Source: Flavobacteriales bacterium (lineage in GTDB: Bacteria > Bacteroidota > Bacteroidia > Flavobacteriales > BACL11). From it: a stretch of 14,109 nt of DNA. The notes under the pieces are model-generated. The model made no database searches, was not told the DNA's origin, and was given only the letters and a program-made list of their open reading frames with translations. Positions 1 through 7,610 of this stretch are shown here, in pieces. Numbering within the stretch: position 1 is the first letter of the stretch; each line of letters opens with the position of its first letter. Both the position numbers and the translations under genes were made by a program. The stretch is from positions 1-14,109 of the forward strand of contig PCBP01000084.1 in the NCBI GenBank assembly GCA_002730985.1, written 5' to 3'.

Positions 1-1
1 A

Positions 2-127
2 GAAAAAAATAAAAATTGGGAGCTTTTAGAGAAGGAAGCTATGTCTTCAATTGTCGACCAGAGAAGTCTAGAAGATAAAGATTCTAAAACATTTAAGGAA
101 TATCTTGGGCACTACTCCTCAAGTTAA
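2..127 (+). CDS. C-terminal fragment of an unidentified upstream gene (5' end outside window)
   Basis: An open frame enters from the left edge and stops at TAA 125-127, giving 41 residues that end in ...LGHYSSS. The composition is ordinary for a soluble protein: charged, with a final stretch rich in Asp, Lys and Ser followed by aromatic residues. It reads as the helical tail of a real protein rather than random sequence. The pattern D-x-K-T-F-x-x-Y-L near the end is faintly reminiscent of the tail of proteobacterial glutamate-cysteine ligase, but that is only an impression. The 229-bp gap after it suggests it is not part of the polysaccharide operon. Function unknown from this fragment. Confidence 0.5.
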   Translation, partial: EKNKNWELLEKEAMSSIVDQRSLEDKDSKTFKEYLGHYSSS

Positions 128-236
128 CCTCTCTTTGAGACTTTTAATTAAATTAAGAGAACTTTCTATCCTTTCTTTTATAAGTCTCTTGCCCATTAGG
201 AAACCTTTTTGATGATTAATCGATTCTACATAACAT

Positions 237-266
237 TTGATTGTAAGATTATGTAACTAATATATA
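237..266 (+). promoter_or_regulatory. weak candidate promoter for the SLBB export gene
   Basis: TTGATT (237-242) and TATATA (261-266) are separated by 18 bp and lie about 90 bp upstream of the SLBB gene start at 357. Each hexamer matches the sigma70 consensus at 4 of 6 positions. In such AT-rich DNA this could be chance. TAAAAT at 298-303 is another possible -10 but has no good -35 partner. The rest of the 128-356 gap shows no RNA gene, convincing terminator or ops-like element. Confidence 0.25.
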
Positions 267-356
267 GTTTGAGACTATGATTAAACGAATAAAACTGTAA
301 AATACTTTGATTTTATTACGAAAAATAGAAAACAGGTTCAGAAAACTAAGCAACAT

Positions 357-3212
357 ATGAAAACTATAATAATATTACTATTACTAATCACAACCCCATC
401 TTCATTCGCACAGATGGATGATTCATCATTGCTTCAAAGCTTAACAGGCGGTATGCAAACAACAAAAGCTCAGTCAGATAAAGAAGATGAAACCTCAGAA
501 GATAAAGCAAACCCAGAAACAGAAGAAAAGGCAGAGATTAATTTTGAAGATCCAAGCTATGGATATACAGGAGGCAAAAGTTTTAAAGTACCTCCACAAT
601 CTAAATTTTCAACTAAACCTCTCGCATACTTTGGATATGACTTTTTCATTGATGCACCAACAACATTTGCACAAGTAAAGAACACTCCTGTTCCTCCTGA
701 TTATGTTTTAGGCCCCAATGATAGGATCAAAGTTGTTTTATACGGCAGTTTTGAAACTTACACAGATGAGAGAATTTCCAGAGATGGAGATATTTTCATC
801 CCAGAAATTGGACCAGTAATGGCAGCTGGATTAACCTTTAGACAATTCAAAGAAAGCTTGAATACAATAATTGAGAATCAATTAATAGGTACGCAAGCAA
901 ATATAACCCTAGGCTCACTCAGATCTATAGACATATTTGTTCTTGGAGAGGCACTACAACCTGGTATGTATAATATCAGTGCGCTTTCAACTTTAGTGAA
1001 TGCGGTTATTAAAAGCGGAGGAATAGCTCCAACAGGCTCATTGAGAAACATACAGTTGAAACGAAATGGGAAAGTTGTTTCTAACTTTGATTTTTATGAC
1101 TTGCTTTTAAAGGGCGACACAAGCAATGATGAAAGACTTATGCAGGGGGATGTAGTCTTTATCCCACCAATAACTAAAACTGTAGGCATATCAGGACAAA
1201 TTGCCAGACCAGGTATATATGAATTAAATGATGATGAGACCCTAAAGGATCTCATAAATTTTGCAGGAAGTTTAAAGCCTAAAGCTGATTTGCTTTCAGT
1301 TGATCTTCAAAGAATAGAGCCACTAAATGACGGATATAACTTAATGCAAATTAATTTAAACAACGACCTTAAATTGAAGAATGGAGATGTTCTATCAATA
1401 CATCCAGTAGCAGATAATTTGAAAAATGCCATTCTAGTGAGCGGTCATGCTAAACAACCAGGTTTCGCCGCCTTGATAGATGGAATGAGAATTGGTGAGT
1501 TATTATCTTCACAAGATGATTTGCTAGCTATGACGGATTTAAATTATGTTTTAGTCAAGCGTGAAGACAAGCAAACTAATGATATTCAATTTCTTCAAGT
1601 TGACTTAGAAGATGTTTTTCAGGATAAGCAGTCCGAATCTAATATCTTATTGTCTGAAAAAGATGAAATACTCTTACTACCAAGCCTTTTAACGCCTGAC
1701 GTAATTACCACAAGGCTGATTGAAGACGATTACACTACGAACGAAAAAGGTGAGATTGTAATGGTAAATGAATGGAATTCATCAACATATTTAAGGAAGT
1801 CATTAATGCAAGAAGCGGTTAGTCTTGAAGAAACTAATTTAAATGTAGAGAGTGAATTTAGTGGTAGGTATAAGACCCAACCTACTGAGATTCAAGGAAA
1901 AGAGGGATCAATAATGAGGTACTACGAGTATTCAATTTATGATTACTGTTCGCTTCCAGAAGATATAGCTATTAGTACCATTGAATCATCTGGCTTTAGG
2001 GCCAAAAAATCAGTTCCACTAGAAGACCTGGGTGATATTAAGACTCCAAAAGATGTGCTTGATCTTCAGCAGGAAATTGAAAATGAAAGAGCGGCTAAAT
2101 CAAATTCTTCTATTGCTGTTGACATTACTCTTTTCTGCAGAGAGCAGCTACTGAAGCCATTTGTAGAAATTATTCAACGTCAAATAGATGAAGACGGAGA
2201 GGAGGATGTTATATCAGTATATGGAAATGTTCATTTTCCAGGTGATTACCCGCTTACTAGTAATATGGATTTAGCCGATGCTATAAAAGCAGCAGGAGGG
2301 CAGAAAAATTCAACATATTCTTCAGAAATAGAGTTAAGTAGAAGTGATGTAACAGGCAAAAAGATATCTGTATATAACTCTGTAGCTTCTTATTCAGATA
2401 CAAATTCCATGACCATGAAATTAAAGGAACGAGACATAGTTAATCTTAAGGAAATATCTAATGATATTAAGACAGTTGAAATTACTGGAGAGGTATTTTT
2501 TAAAGGCACTTACCCAATTTCTGAAAACCAGACAATCAATGAACTAATAATCAGGGCAGGTGGCTTAACAGAATACGCATCAGTTGATGCAGCAAGATTT
2601 ATAAGGAAATCATTGCAAGAATCTGAAATGCAAAGACTAGAAAATGCTAGATCTGAACTCAAAAGGAAAATAGTGCTTTCTAGTCAGGCAGCTGGATTAG
2701 GAGAAAATCCTTTAAGTGGAGGAGCAATAAATCAACTAACCACACTTCTGACTGAAGATACTCCTCAAGATGAAGCTTTAGGAAGACTTGTTATTGACCT
2801 TGATGCCATTATGGGTGGTTCTGATCTAGATATTATTTTAGAAGATGGAGACAAGTTACATATACCTAAGGTCCAACAAACTATTTCAGTAATAGGAGAA
2901 GTATACGTACCAAATACTCACGTTTTTAAATCAAATCTTGGGATTAGTGATTATATAAATTTAAGTGGAGGGGCTAATGAATTTGCTGACAGTAATACTA
3001 TTTATATAGTGAAATCTGACGGCAGCATTTTATCCCCTGATCAATTATCAAACAGTGGCTTTTTTAGGGCTAGTTCAAGTATTCTAGAAAACGGTGATAC
3101 GATTGTTGTGCCTCTAACTGTCAAGCCATTCTCTGCGATAAGAGCGACCACTGAAGTGACTCAAATTATTTATCAGATGGCATTAGCAGCAGCTGCAGTT
3201 AATAGTTTTTAA
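357..3212 (+). CDS. large SLBB-domain polysaccharide export protein (Wza-like, non-lipoprotein)
   Basis: Periplasmic or outer-membrane polysaccharide exporter of the Poly_export/SLBB class, 951 aa. A Sec signal peptide (residues 1-18) ends in S-F-A before Gln, with no lipobox Cys, unlike classical Wza. An acidic low-complexity linker spans about 35-65. The Poly_export domain lies at about 112-190 (VPPDYVLGPND opening). SLBB-type repeats, each opening with a V-x-G-x-x-x-x-P-G/T-x-Y-like motif, begin near 192, 275, 358, 618, 706 and 842. A non-repeat insert (about 445-610) carries the only two Cys, C531 and C594. The protein ends in a hydrophobic helix (about 930-949, rich in Ala) and NSF, possibly comparable to Wza's C-terminal pore helix. 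At 951 aa it is far longer than Wza (about 380). The start is chosen because the signal peptide begins there, although no Shine-Dalgarno site is visible. It opens the polysaccharide locus, 79 bp before the RfaH-like gene. Confidence 0.88.
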   Translation: MKTIIILLLLITTPSSFAQMDDSSLLQSLTGGMQTTKAQSDKEDETSEDKANPETEEKAEINFEDPSYGYTGGKSFKVPPQSKFSTKPLAYFGYDFFIDAPTTFAQVKNTPVPPDYVLGPNDRIKVVLYGSFETYTDERISRDGDIFIPEIGPVMAAGLTFRQFKESLNTIIENQLIGTQANITLGSLRSIDIFVLGEALQPGMYNISALSTLVNAVIKSGGIAPTGSLRNIQLKRNGKVVSNFDFYDLLLKGDTSNDERLMQGDVVFIPPITKTVGISGQIARPGIYELNDDETLKDLINFAGSLKPKADLLSVDLQRIEPLNDGYNLMQINLNNDLKLKNGDVLSIHPVADNLKNAILVSGHAKQPGFAALIDGMRIGELLSSQDDLLAMTDLNYVLVKREDKQTNDIQFLQVDLEDVFQDKQSESNILLSEKDEILLLPSLLTPDVITTRLIEDDYTTNEKGEIVMVNEWNSSTYLRKSLMQEAVSLEETNLNVESEFSGRYKTQPTEIQGKEGSIMRYYEYSIYDYCSLPEDIAISTIESSGFRAKKSVPLEDLGDIKTPKDVLDLQQEIENERAAKSNSSIAVDITLFCREQLLKPFVEIIQRQIDEDGEEDVISVYGNVHFPGDYPLTSNMDLADAIKAAGGQKNSTYSSEIELSRSDVTGKKISVYNSVASYSDTNSMTMKLKERDIVNLKEISNDIKTVEITGEVFFKGTYPISENQTINELIIRAGGLTEYASVDAARFIRKSLQESEMQRLENARSELKRKIVLSSQAAGLGENPLSGGAINQLTTLLTEDTPQDEALGRLVIDLDAIMGGSDLDIILEDGDKLHIPKVQQTISVIGEVYVPNTHVFKSNLGISDYINLSGGANEFADSNTIYIVKSDGSILSPDQLSNSGFFRASSSILENGDTIVVPLTVKPFSAIRATTEVTQIIYQMALAAAAVNSF

Positions 3213-3291
3213 GGTGCTCTTACACAAAGGTATATAACTTCTTATTGATTTCCTAGATTATTCGCACAATGATCCTTTAGCCAAAACTAGC

Positions 3292-3828
3292 ATGAAAAAA
3301 GAAGACCTCATCTGGACCATAATATATACAAAAGCTAAACAAGAATTAAGAGCAAAGAGAAATCTTGAGAATCAAGGTTTTGAAGTATTTCTTCCTATTA
3401 TTTCTATAGAAAAGCTTGCTGATAAATCAAGAAAAGAAAAGTTAGAGGTAATGTTCCCTAGGTATATCTTCATCAGATTAAATCAGGCTGAAGACTGGAC
3501 AAGTATTCGCTCAACAATGGGAGTTAGCACTATAATTTTTTTTGGTCAAAAGATTGCACAAGTACCTAATCAACTCATTAGCTATTTAAAGTCAAAAACA
3601 GATCAAGCAGGTGTCTTTAAACAGAAGAGAATTGAACGTGATTTCAAGAGAGGAGAAAGAATAAAAATTAAGAAAGGCGCTTTTCAAGGAATGGAAGCCA
3701 TATTCTTATCTAAAAGCAGTAAAGACCGAGTTAGATTATTGTTAAAATTTACAAATCAACTTACTGCAGCTCAACTGCCAGCCTCTGATGTTGGTAGGAA
3801 AGAAATTATCGAACCTTTTAGAATGTAA
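3292..3828 (+). CDS. rfaH: RfaH-like transcription antiterminator (specialised NusG paralogue)
   Basis: 178-aa NusG-family factor (E. coli RfaH is 162 aa). An N-terminal NGN domain (about 5-100) opens with W8-x-x-x-Y-x-K and contains FPRYIFIRL (55-63), equivalent to FPNYLFVEF in RfaH. It is followed by a GVS...FG...VP segment very like RfaH. After a basic linker comes a KOW-type C-terminal domain (about 118-165) with KKGAFQGMEAIF, close to the EGAFEGFQAIF stretch of RfaH. Family members bind the non-template ops DNA in a paused polymerase, suppress pausing and Rho termination, and recruit ribosomes. An ops-like element lies 114 bp downstream of its stop, so the gene probably acts in cis on the operon that follows. 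E. coli rfaH is not linked to its targets. No Shine-Dalgarno site is visible. LoaP- or UpxY-type NusG paralogues are alternatives, but sequence similarity favours RfaH. Confidence 0.87.
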   Translation: MKKEDLIWTIIYTKAKQELRAKRNLENQGFEVFLPIISIEKLADKSRKEKLEVMFPRYIFIRLNQAEDWTSIRSTMGVSTIIFFGQKIAQVPNQLISYLKSKTDQAGVFKQKRIERDFKRGERIKIKKGAFQGMEAIFLSKSSKDRVRLLLKFTNQLTAAQLPASDVGRKEIIEPFRM

Positions 3829-3845
3829 TTTCATAAATATTCTTC

Positions 3846-3881
3846 TTGTTCATACACTGAACATATTGTATATTGGGTGCG
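3846..3881 (+). promoter_or_regulatory. candidate sigma70 promoter of the main polysaccharide operon
   Basis: TTGTTC (3846-3851, 3 of 6 to consensus) and TATATT (3869-3874, 5 of 6) are separated by the ideal 17 bp, predicting a start near 3881. The leader would be about 85 nt and would contain the JUMPstart-like hairpin and ops element in the correct order before the first gene at 3966. The -35 lies inside one inverted repeat and the predicted start inside another, which suggests regulation. Confidence 0.5.
3847..3863. promoter_or_regulatory. inverted repeat overlapping the -35 (candidate operator 1)
   Basis: TGTTCA-tacac-TGAACA is a perfect 6-bp dyad with a 5-bp centre, covering the predicted -35 hexamer. 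A related dyad lies 32-33 bp downstream, about three helical turns away. It may be an operator for a regulator, with the MarR-type protein encoded just downstream the obvious candidate, but nothing in the sequence proves which protein binds. Confidence 0.4.
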
Positions 3882-3894
3882 TTCAAGTATGAAC
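3881..3894. promoter_or_regulatory. inverted repeat at the predicted transcription start (candidate operator 2)
   Basis: GTTCA-agta-TGAAC is a 5-bp dyad with a 4-bp centre. Besides being self-complementary, it is nearly the reverse complement of the whole upstream repeat (3848-3862) with one mismatch and one gap. The two could therefore also pair into one long hairpin with an 18-nt loop in single-stranded DNA. A transcript starting near 3881 would contain only this second arm, which favours a DNA operator over an RNA structure. Confidence 0.4.
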
Positions 3895-3919
3895 AGACTA
3901 CTATATCTTAATAAAAAAT

Positions 3920-3954
3920 GGGTTTTCTATATAAAAAAGCCCTGCGGTAGCCAT
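3920..3954 (+). promoter_or_regulatory. JUMPstart-like hairpin plus ops element (RfaH loading site)
   Basis: TGCGGTAGCCAT (3943-3954) contains GCGGTAGC, an exact match to 8 consecutive bases of the E. coli ops sequence GGCGGTAGCGTG. The flanks differ (first G is T; the T at ops position 11 is A). Directly before it, GGGTTTT (3920-3926) can pair with AAAGCCC (3936-3942) as a 7-bp stem including one G-U pair, around a 9-nt loop. Classical JUMPstart has a short CTGG/CCAG hairpin in the same place, just upstream of GGCGGTAG. Location in an untranslated leader, 11 nt before the first operon gene and downstream of an RfaH-like gene, supports function. Confidence 0.75.
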
Positions 3955-3965
3955 ATATAAATCTT

Positions 3966-4280
3966 ATGACTAAGTCAGACATTGAATATAAAATTCTCAA
4001 GATCATCGAAGATGATCCTAACTTGACACAACGACAAATAGCTAAGTTAGTTGGAGTCAGTTTAGGCAAAACAAACTATCTAGTGCGTTCCTTGATTGAT
4101 AAAGGATGGTTAAAAATAAACAATTTTAGACGATCTGATAATAAACTTGTTTATTTATATCATTTGACTCCCCAAGGCCTTATTAATAAATCAGTTCTTG
4201 CAGAAAGCTTTTTACGAAGGAAGTCAGAAGAGTATAATAGACTGAAGGAAGAGATTGAAATTCTTAAGAAGGAAATATGA
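3966..4280 (+). CDS. MarR-family EPS-associated transcriptional regulator
   Basis: 104-aa winged helix-turn-helix protein matching the small family of MarR-type regulators found in exopolysaccharide loci. The helix-turn-helix occupies about residues 20-48 (TQRQIAKLVGVS then a recognition helix with LGKTNYLVRSL). A wing follows (about 50-66), then the YHLTPQG signature (65-71) and a charged C-terminal coiled coil (about 82-104), probably for dimerisation. It is the first gene after the ops element and overlaps the wzz start by 4 bp (ATGA), so the two are translationally coupled. No Shine-Dalgarno site precedes the start. RfaH-dependent ribosome recruitment would fit. The dyads around the operon promoter are plausible binding sites, implying autoregulation, but this is inference. 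Ligand unknown. Confidence 0.85.
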   Translation: MTKSDIEYKILKIIEDDPNLTQRQIAKLVGVSLGKTNYLVRSLIDKGWLKINNFRRSDNKLVYLYHLTPQGLINKSVLAESFLRRKSEEYNRLKEEIEILKKEI

Positions 4281-5200
4281 CGGATCTAAAAGAAACTAAT
4301 GACCAAGATCAAGATCTTGATTTAAAAGAGATCTTATTAGTCTTGTTTGATTGTAGAAGGTTAATAGTTGCAGTCACCGGAACATTTATTATTGGTACTC
4401 TGATATATGCTATGAGTTTGCCTAACTTGTATCTTTCTGAGAGTTTAGTAGTTGCAATGAATGATAGTGGTGCCAGCAATAGAGCTTCTGCTAGTGTCGG
4501 CAGTCTAGTCAAGATGACCACAGGCATACAGCTCCAATCAGCGGGTAGTATGAGCACTGGAGAGGTTGCTGTAGCAACTGTAAAGTCAAGAGATTTCTTA
4601 AACCATTTAATATCGAACTTTGAATTTGTCTTACCAAATATAATTGCTTTTAGAAAGTTTGATGTAAAGACTCAATCTTCGGTTTTAGATTCAAAAATGT
4701 ATGATGAGAAAACCAAGCAGTGGATATCAGGAAAGCTCACATACCTAGAGGTATACCCTCAATATCGAGGCATGGTAACAGCTGATTATGATATGAGCGC
4801 AGGAGTAATTTATTTAGCTGTTGAACATGAATCTCCTGTTTTTGCATATAATTTTCTTAATCTCATCATACAAGAAATAAATAGTCTTAGGCGGGAGAGA
4901 GATCTAGCAGAGTCTAAAAAAGCTCTTGATTATTTATATAAAGAATCTGGCTCAGGTAATATCAAAGCAATTGAAGATACGCTTAGCTCAATGATTACAT
5001 CTCAATTGAATACTCAAATGATGGCGACAATAAAACCAGACTATTTGATACGTCCTTTTGATAAACCATTTATTCCGCTACAGAAGTCTGGTCCATTTAG
5101 GTCAATAATAATGATCATAGGGACATTATTGGGACTTATATTGTCATCAACTTTTGTAATAGCGCTTTATCTATCTACAGGAAAGAAAATAACTATATAA
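4277..5200 (+). CDS. wzz: Wzz-type polysaccharide chain-length determinant
   Basis: 307-aa inner-membrane polysaccharide co-polymerase that sets chain length in Wzy-dependent assembly. It has the standard layout: a short acidic cytoplasmic N-terminus, TM1 (about 29-48), a large periplasmic domain with helical segments, then the proline-rich entry PFIPLQKSGP (264-273) leading into TM2 (about 276-299) and a short basic tail. No cytoplasmic tyrosine-kinase domain follows, so this is a Wzz (PCP-1-like) rather than a Wzc protein. It is slightly shorter than enterobacterial WzzB (about 325). The start overlaps the preceding gene, and GAAGGAA lies just upstream, one of only two clear Shine-Dalgarno sites in the operon. 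A 79-bp gap to the next gene contains only an AT hairpin (5201-5221) without terminator character. Confidence 0.88.
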   Translation: MTDLKETNDQDQDLDLKEILLVLFDCRRLIVAVTGTFIIGTLIYAMSLPNLYLSESLVVAMNDSGASNRASASVGSLVKMTTGIQLQSAGSMSTGEVAVATVKSRDFLNHLISNFEFVLPNIIAFRKFDVKTQSSVLDSKMYDEKTKQWISGKLTYLEVYPQYRGMVTADYDMSAGVIYLAVEHESPVFAYNFLNLIIQEINSLRRERDLAESKKALDYLYKESGSGNIKAIEDTLSSMITSQLNTQMMATIKPDYLIRPFDKPFIPLQKSGPFRSIIMIIGTLLGLILSSTFVIALYLSTGKKITI

Positions 5201-5279
5201 TCTTTTTCTGACTAAAAAAGAATAGAAAGTAAACTTCCTCATTTTTTACACCAAATAACCATCTTATCAATATATAAAA

Positions 5280-6554
5280 ATGTCTTTGAAAGGTATTAAT
5301 CTTGGAATTGTAGGCCTAGGCTATGTTGGTTTACCATTAGCAGTAGAGTTTGGCTCTAAAATGGAGGTTATTGGCTATGATACTAACAAGGAAAGAATAG
5401 AAGAGCTTGAAATAGGTGAGGATAGAACGCTAGAGGTGTCTTCAGCAGTCCTTAGAGATGCGAGTAGCTTAATTTTCACTAATACATTAGAAGATTTATC
5501 TGAATGTAATTGCTTCATTATCACAGTCCCAACACCTATTGATGAAGAAAATAAGCCAGATTTTAACCCACTGCTTTCTGCAACTAAAGCAATAGGTAGC
5601 ATTTTAAAAGTTAATGATCTTGTTATTTATGAGTCAACTGTATACCCGGGTGCTACAGAGGAAATTTGCATACCACTTCTTGAAGAAAATTCAAAACTGA
5701 AATTTAATAAGGATTTTTTTGTAGGTTATAGCCCAGAGAGAATTAATCCCGGAGATAAGGAGCATACCTTAAAAAATATAGTAAAAGTTACTTCAGGATC
5801 TACCCCAGAAACTGCTCAAATAGTAGATGATTTATATGGCAGTATCATAGATGCAGGAACTTATAGAGCCACTTCAATTAAAGTGGCAGAGGCAGCCAAG
5901 GTTATAGAAAATACTCAGCGAGATATCAATATTAGTTTAATCAATGAGTTGGCTCAAATTTTTCATAAACTTGATATAGATACTGAAGAAGTGCTATTAG
6001 CAGCAGGAACAAAATGGAACTTTCTTCCATTTAGGCCAGGATTAGTTGGAGGTCACTGCATAGGTGTCGACCCATATTATCTAACTTTCAAAGCAAAGGA
6101 AGTTGGTTATGACCCAGAGATTATTTTAGCAGGTAGAAAACTTAATGATTCAATGGCTGATTATGTTGGAGATCATTTAATTAGCGAAATGAGACAAAAC
6201 GAAATAGAGGTGGAAGGCTCTAATATTCTGATTATGGGGCTGACTTTTAAAGAGAATTGCCCTGATTTAAGGAATACAAAAGTAGTTGATCTGGTAACTA
6301 AGCTCAGAAATGAAAAGGCTAATGTAGATTGTTATGATCCATGGGTTGATGTTACTGAAGCAGAACAAGAGTATAGAATTAAATGTATATCTAATCCTGA
6401 AATTGATAAATATGATGCTATTGTCCTAACAGTAGCCCATACAGTTTTTAAAGAAATGGGAGTTTCTAAAATTAGAAGCTTTGGTAAGAAAAAAAGCCTT
6501 ATTTATGATCTAAAATACATATTTCCATCTGAATTCATAGATCTAAGGCTGTAG
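5280..6554 (+). CDS. tviB: UDP-N-acetylhexosamine 6-dehydrogenase (TviB/WbpO family)
   Basis: 424-aa NAD-dependent nucleotide-sugar dehydrogenase that oxidises C6 of UDP-GlcNAc or UDP-GalNAc to the uronic acid in two steps. The N-terminal Rossmann motif [10 protein letters not shown] lies at 12-21, followed by VPTP and [23 protein letters not shown] spans 149-159, [18 protein letters not shown] is the central helix, and the catalytic Cys is C260 in [12 protein letters not shown]. The C-terminal domain ends in [16 protein letters not shown], closely resembling Salmonella Typhi TviB. All catalytic motifs appear intact. It is followed after 18 nt by the matching 4-epimerase, as in the tviB-tviC and wbpO-wbpP pairs. 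Together they would give UDP-GalNAcA. The choice between GlcNAc and GalNAc substrate cannot be made from sequence. No Shine-Dalgarno site is visible. Confidence 0.9.
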   Translation: MSLKGINLGIVGLGYVGLPLAVEFGSKMEVIGYDTNKERIEELEIGEDRTLEVSSAVLRDASSLIFTNTLEDLSECNCFIITVPTPIDEENKPDFNPLLSATKAIGSILKVNDLVIYESTVYPGATEEICIPLLEENSKLKFNKDFFVGYSPERINPGDKEHTLKNIVKVTSGSTPETAQIVDDLYGSIIDAGTYRATSIKVAEAAKVIENTQRDINISLINELAQIFHKLDIDTEEVLLAAGTKWNFLPFRPGLVGGHCIGVDPYYLTFKAKEVGYDPEIILAGRKLNDSMADYVGDHLISEMRQNEIEVEGSNILIMGLTFKENCPDLRNTKVVDLVTKLRNEKANVDCYDPWVDVTEAEQEYRIKCISNPEIDKYDAIVLTVAHTVFKEMGVSKIRSFGKKKSLIYDLKYIFPSEFIDLRL

Positions 6555-6572
6555 ATCTTAAAATATAAACGT

Positions 6573-7592
6573 ATGGATAAATACACACATCTACAAAAAA
6601 AATTAAAGAGCGAACAAGGTAAGTGGCTTGTTACTGGGGTGGCTGGTTTTATAGGAAGCAATCTTTTAGAAACGCTTCTCAAGCTTGAGCAAAATGTAAT
6701 TGGTTTAGACAATTTTTCTACTGGACATAAAAAGAATCTTGAACTAATCAGAGCTAATATTAACGAAGAAAATTGGAAAAGGTTTGAATTTATAGAAGGC
6801 GATATATCTGACTTTAATACTTGTCTTCAAGTTACTAGAAATGTTGATTATGTTCTTCACCAAGCTGCTATAGGTTCCGTTCCAAGATCTATTGAGGATC
6901 CACTAACAACAAATAGGGCAAATATAGATGGGTTCATAAATATGTTACTTGCAGCAAAAGAATCCGAAGTTAAAAGTTTCGTCTACGCAGCTAGCAGCTC
7001 AACATATGGAGATCATCCAGCTCTTCCCAAGAAAGAAGAGAATATTGGCACTCCTTTATCGCCTTATGCAGTAACTAAATATGTTAATGAGCTATATGCA
7101 AATGTTTTTGATATTTCTTATGGATTCAAAACTATTGGACTAAGATATTTTAATGTTTTTGGGAAAAGACAAGATCCGAATGGAGCTTATGCAGCAGTTA
7201 TACCAAGATGGATATCTGCCATGATAAAAAAAGATAAAGTCTTCATTAATGGTGACGGCGAAACAAGTAGAGATTTTTGTTTTATAGATAATGTCGTACA
7301 GGCTAACTTACTAGCTGCAAACGCTAGTGATTTTAAAAAACATGAAGTGTTTAATATTGCTGTGGGAGATAGAACCTCATTGAATCAACTATTCTCAGTA
7401 ATCAAAAATACTCTTTCAGACCATGGAATATTATATTCTCATGATCCGATTTATAGGGATTTTCGCCCTGGGGATGTTAGGCACTCTCAAGCAGCTATAA
7501 ATAAGGCAAAAAAACTATTAGGTTACCAACCTGACTTTATTCTCTCAGAGGGCATTTCCAAAGCTATGCCTTGGTATCTTCAGAATCAATAA
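6573..7592 (+). CDS. tviC: UDP-N-acetylglucosamine(uronate) 4-epimerase (TviC/WbpP family)
   Basis: 339-aa extended short-chain dehydrogenase/epimerase, very similar along its length to P. aeruginosa WbpP and to TviC. The NAD-binding motif TGVAGFIG is at 21-28. Catalytic residues are visible: the Ser/Thr cluster SSST (141-144) and Y165-x-x-x-K169 in [20 protein letters not shown] and [18 protein letters not shown] are family hallmarks. S305 in DVRHSQA is at the place where WbpP has a small residue thought to admit N-acetylated sugars, where E. coli GalE has Tyr. The protein therefore probably interconverts UDP-GlcNAc/UDP-GalNAc or their uronic acids. It pairs with the dehydrogenase 18 nt upstream. 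No anomalies were seen. Confidence 0.92.
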   Translation: MDKYTHLQKKLKSEQGKWLVTGVAGFIGSNLLETLLKLEQNVIGLDNFSTGHKKNLELIRANINEENWKRFEFIEGDISDFNTCLQVTRNVDYVLHQAAIGSVPRSIEDPLTTNRANIDGFINMLLAAKESEVKSFVYAASSSTYGDHPALPKKEENIGTPLSPYAVTKYVNELYANVFDISYGFKTIGLRYFNVFGKRQDPNGAYAAVIPRWISAMIKKDKVFINGDGETSRDFCFIDNVVQANLLAANASDFKKHEVFNIAVGDRTSLNQLFSVIKNTLSDHGILYSHDPIYRDFRPGDVRHSQAAINKAKKLLGYQPDFILSEGISKAMPWYLQNQ

Positions 7593-7610
7593 AATCTAAA
7601 ATCAATTTGT

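Noticed and set aside
134..276. Direct repeat TTTGAGACT at 134-142 and 268-276, and a TCTCTT/AAGAGA dyad (130-160) as terminator
   Set aside because: A 9-base repeat and an AT-rich weak stem are expected by chance in this composition, and no T-tract follows the dyad.
487..678. 63-codon open frame inside the SLBB gene in another frame
   Set aside because: Its Gln/Lys-rich product mirrors the low-complexity acidic linker of the real gene. No independent support.
3848..3862. GTTCA/TGAAC dyad as an intrinsic terminator for rfaH
   Set aside because: The 5-6 bp stem is not GC-rich and is followed by mixed AT sequence, not a T-run. A promoter-associated operator fits better.
4541..4551. GCGGGTAGTAT inside wzz, resembling ops
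   Set aside because: It is shifted by an extra G relative to GCGGTAG, lies inside a coding region and has no leader context. Chance match.
4309..4557. Reverse-strand open frame opposite wzz (and similar ones at 5375-5602, 6503-6712, 7634-7846, 8633-8887, 12640-12858)
   Set aside because: All lie wholly or largely opposite well-supported genes, show no family features and have no promoter or ribosome site. They are shadows.
5201..5221. TCTTTTT/AAAAAGA inverted repeat after wzz as a terminator
   Set aside because: The stem is almost all A-T and no T-run follows. Downstream genes appear to be in the same operon.
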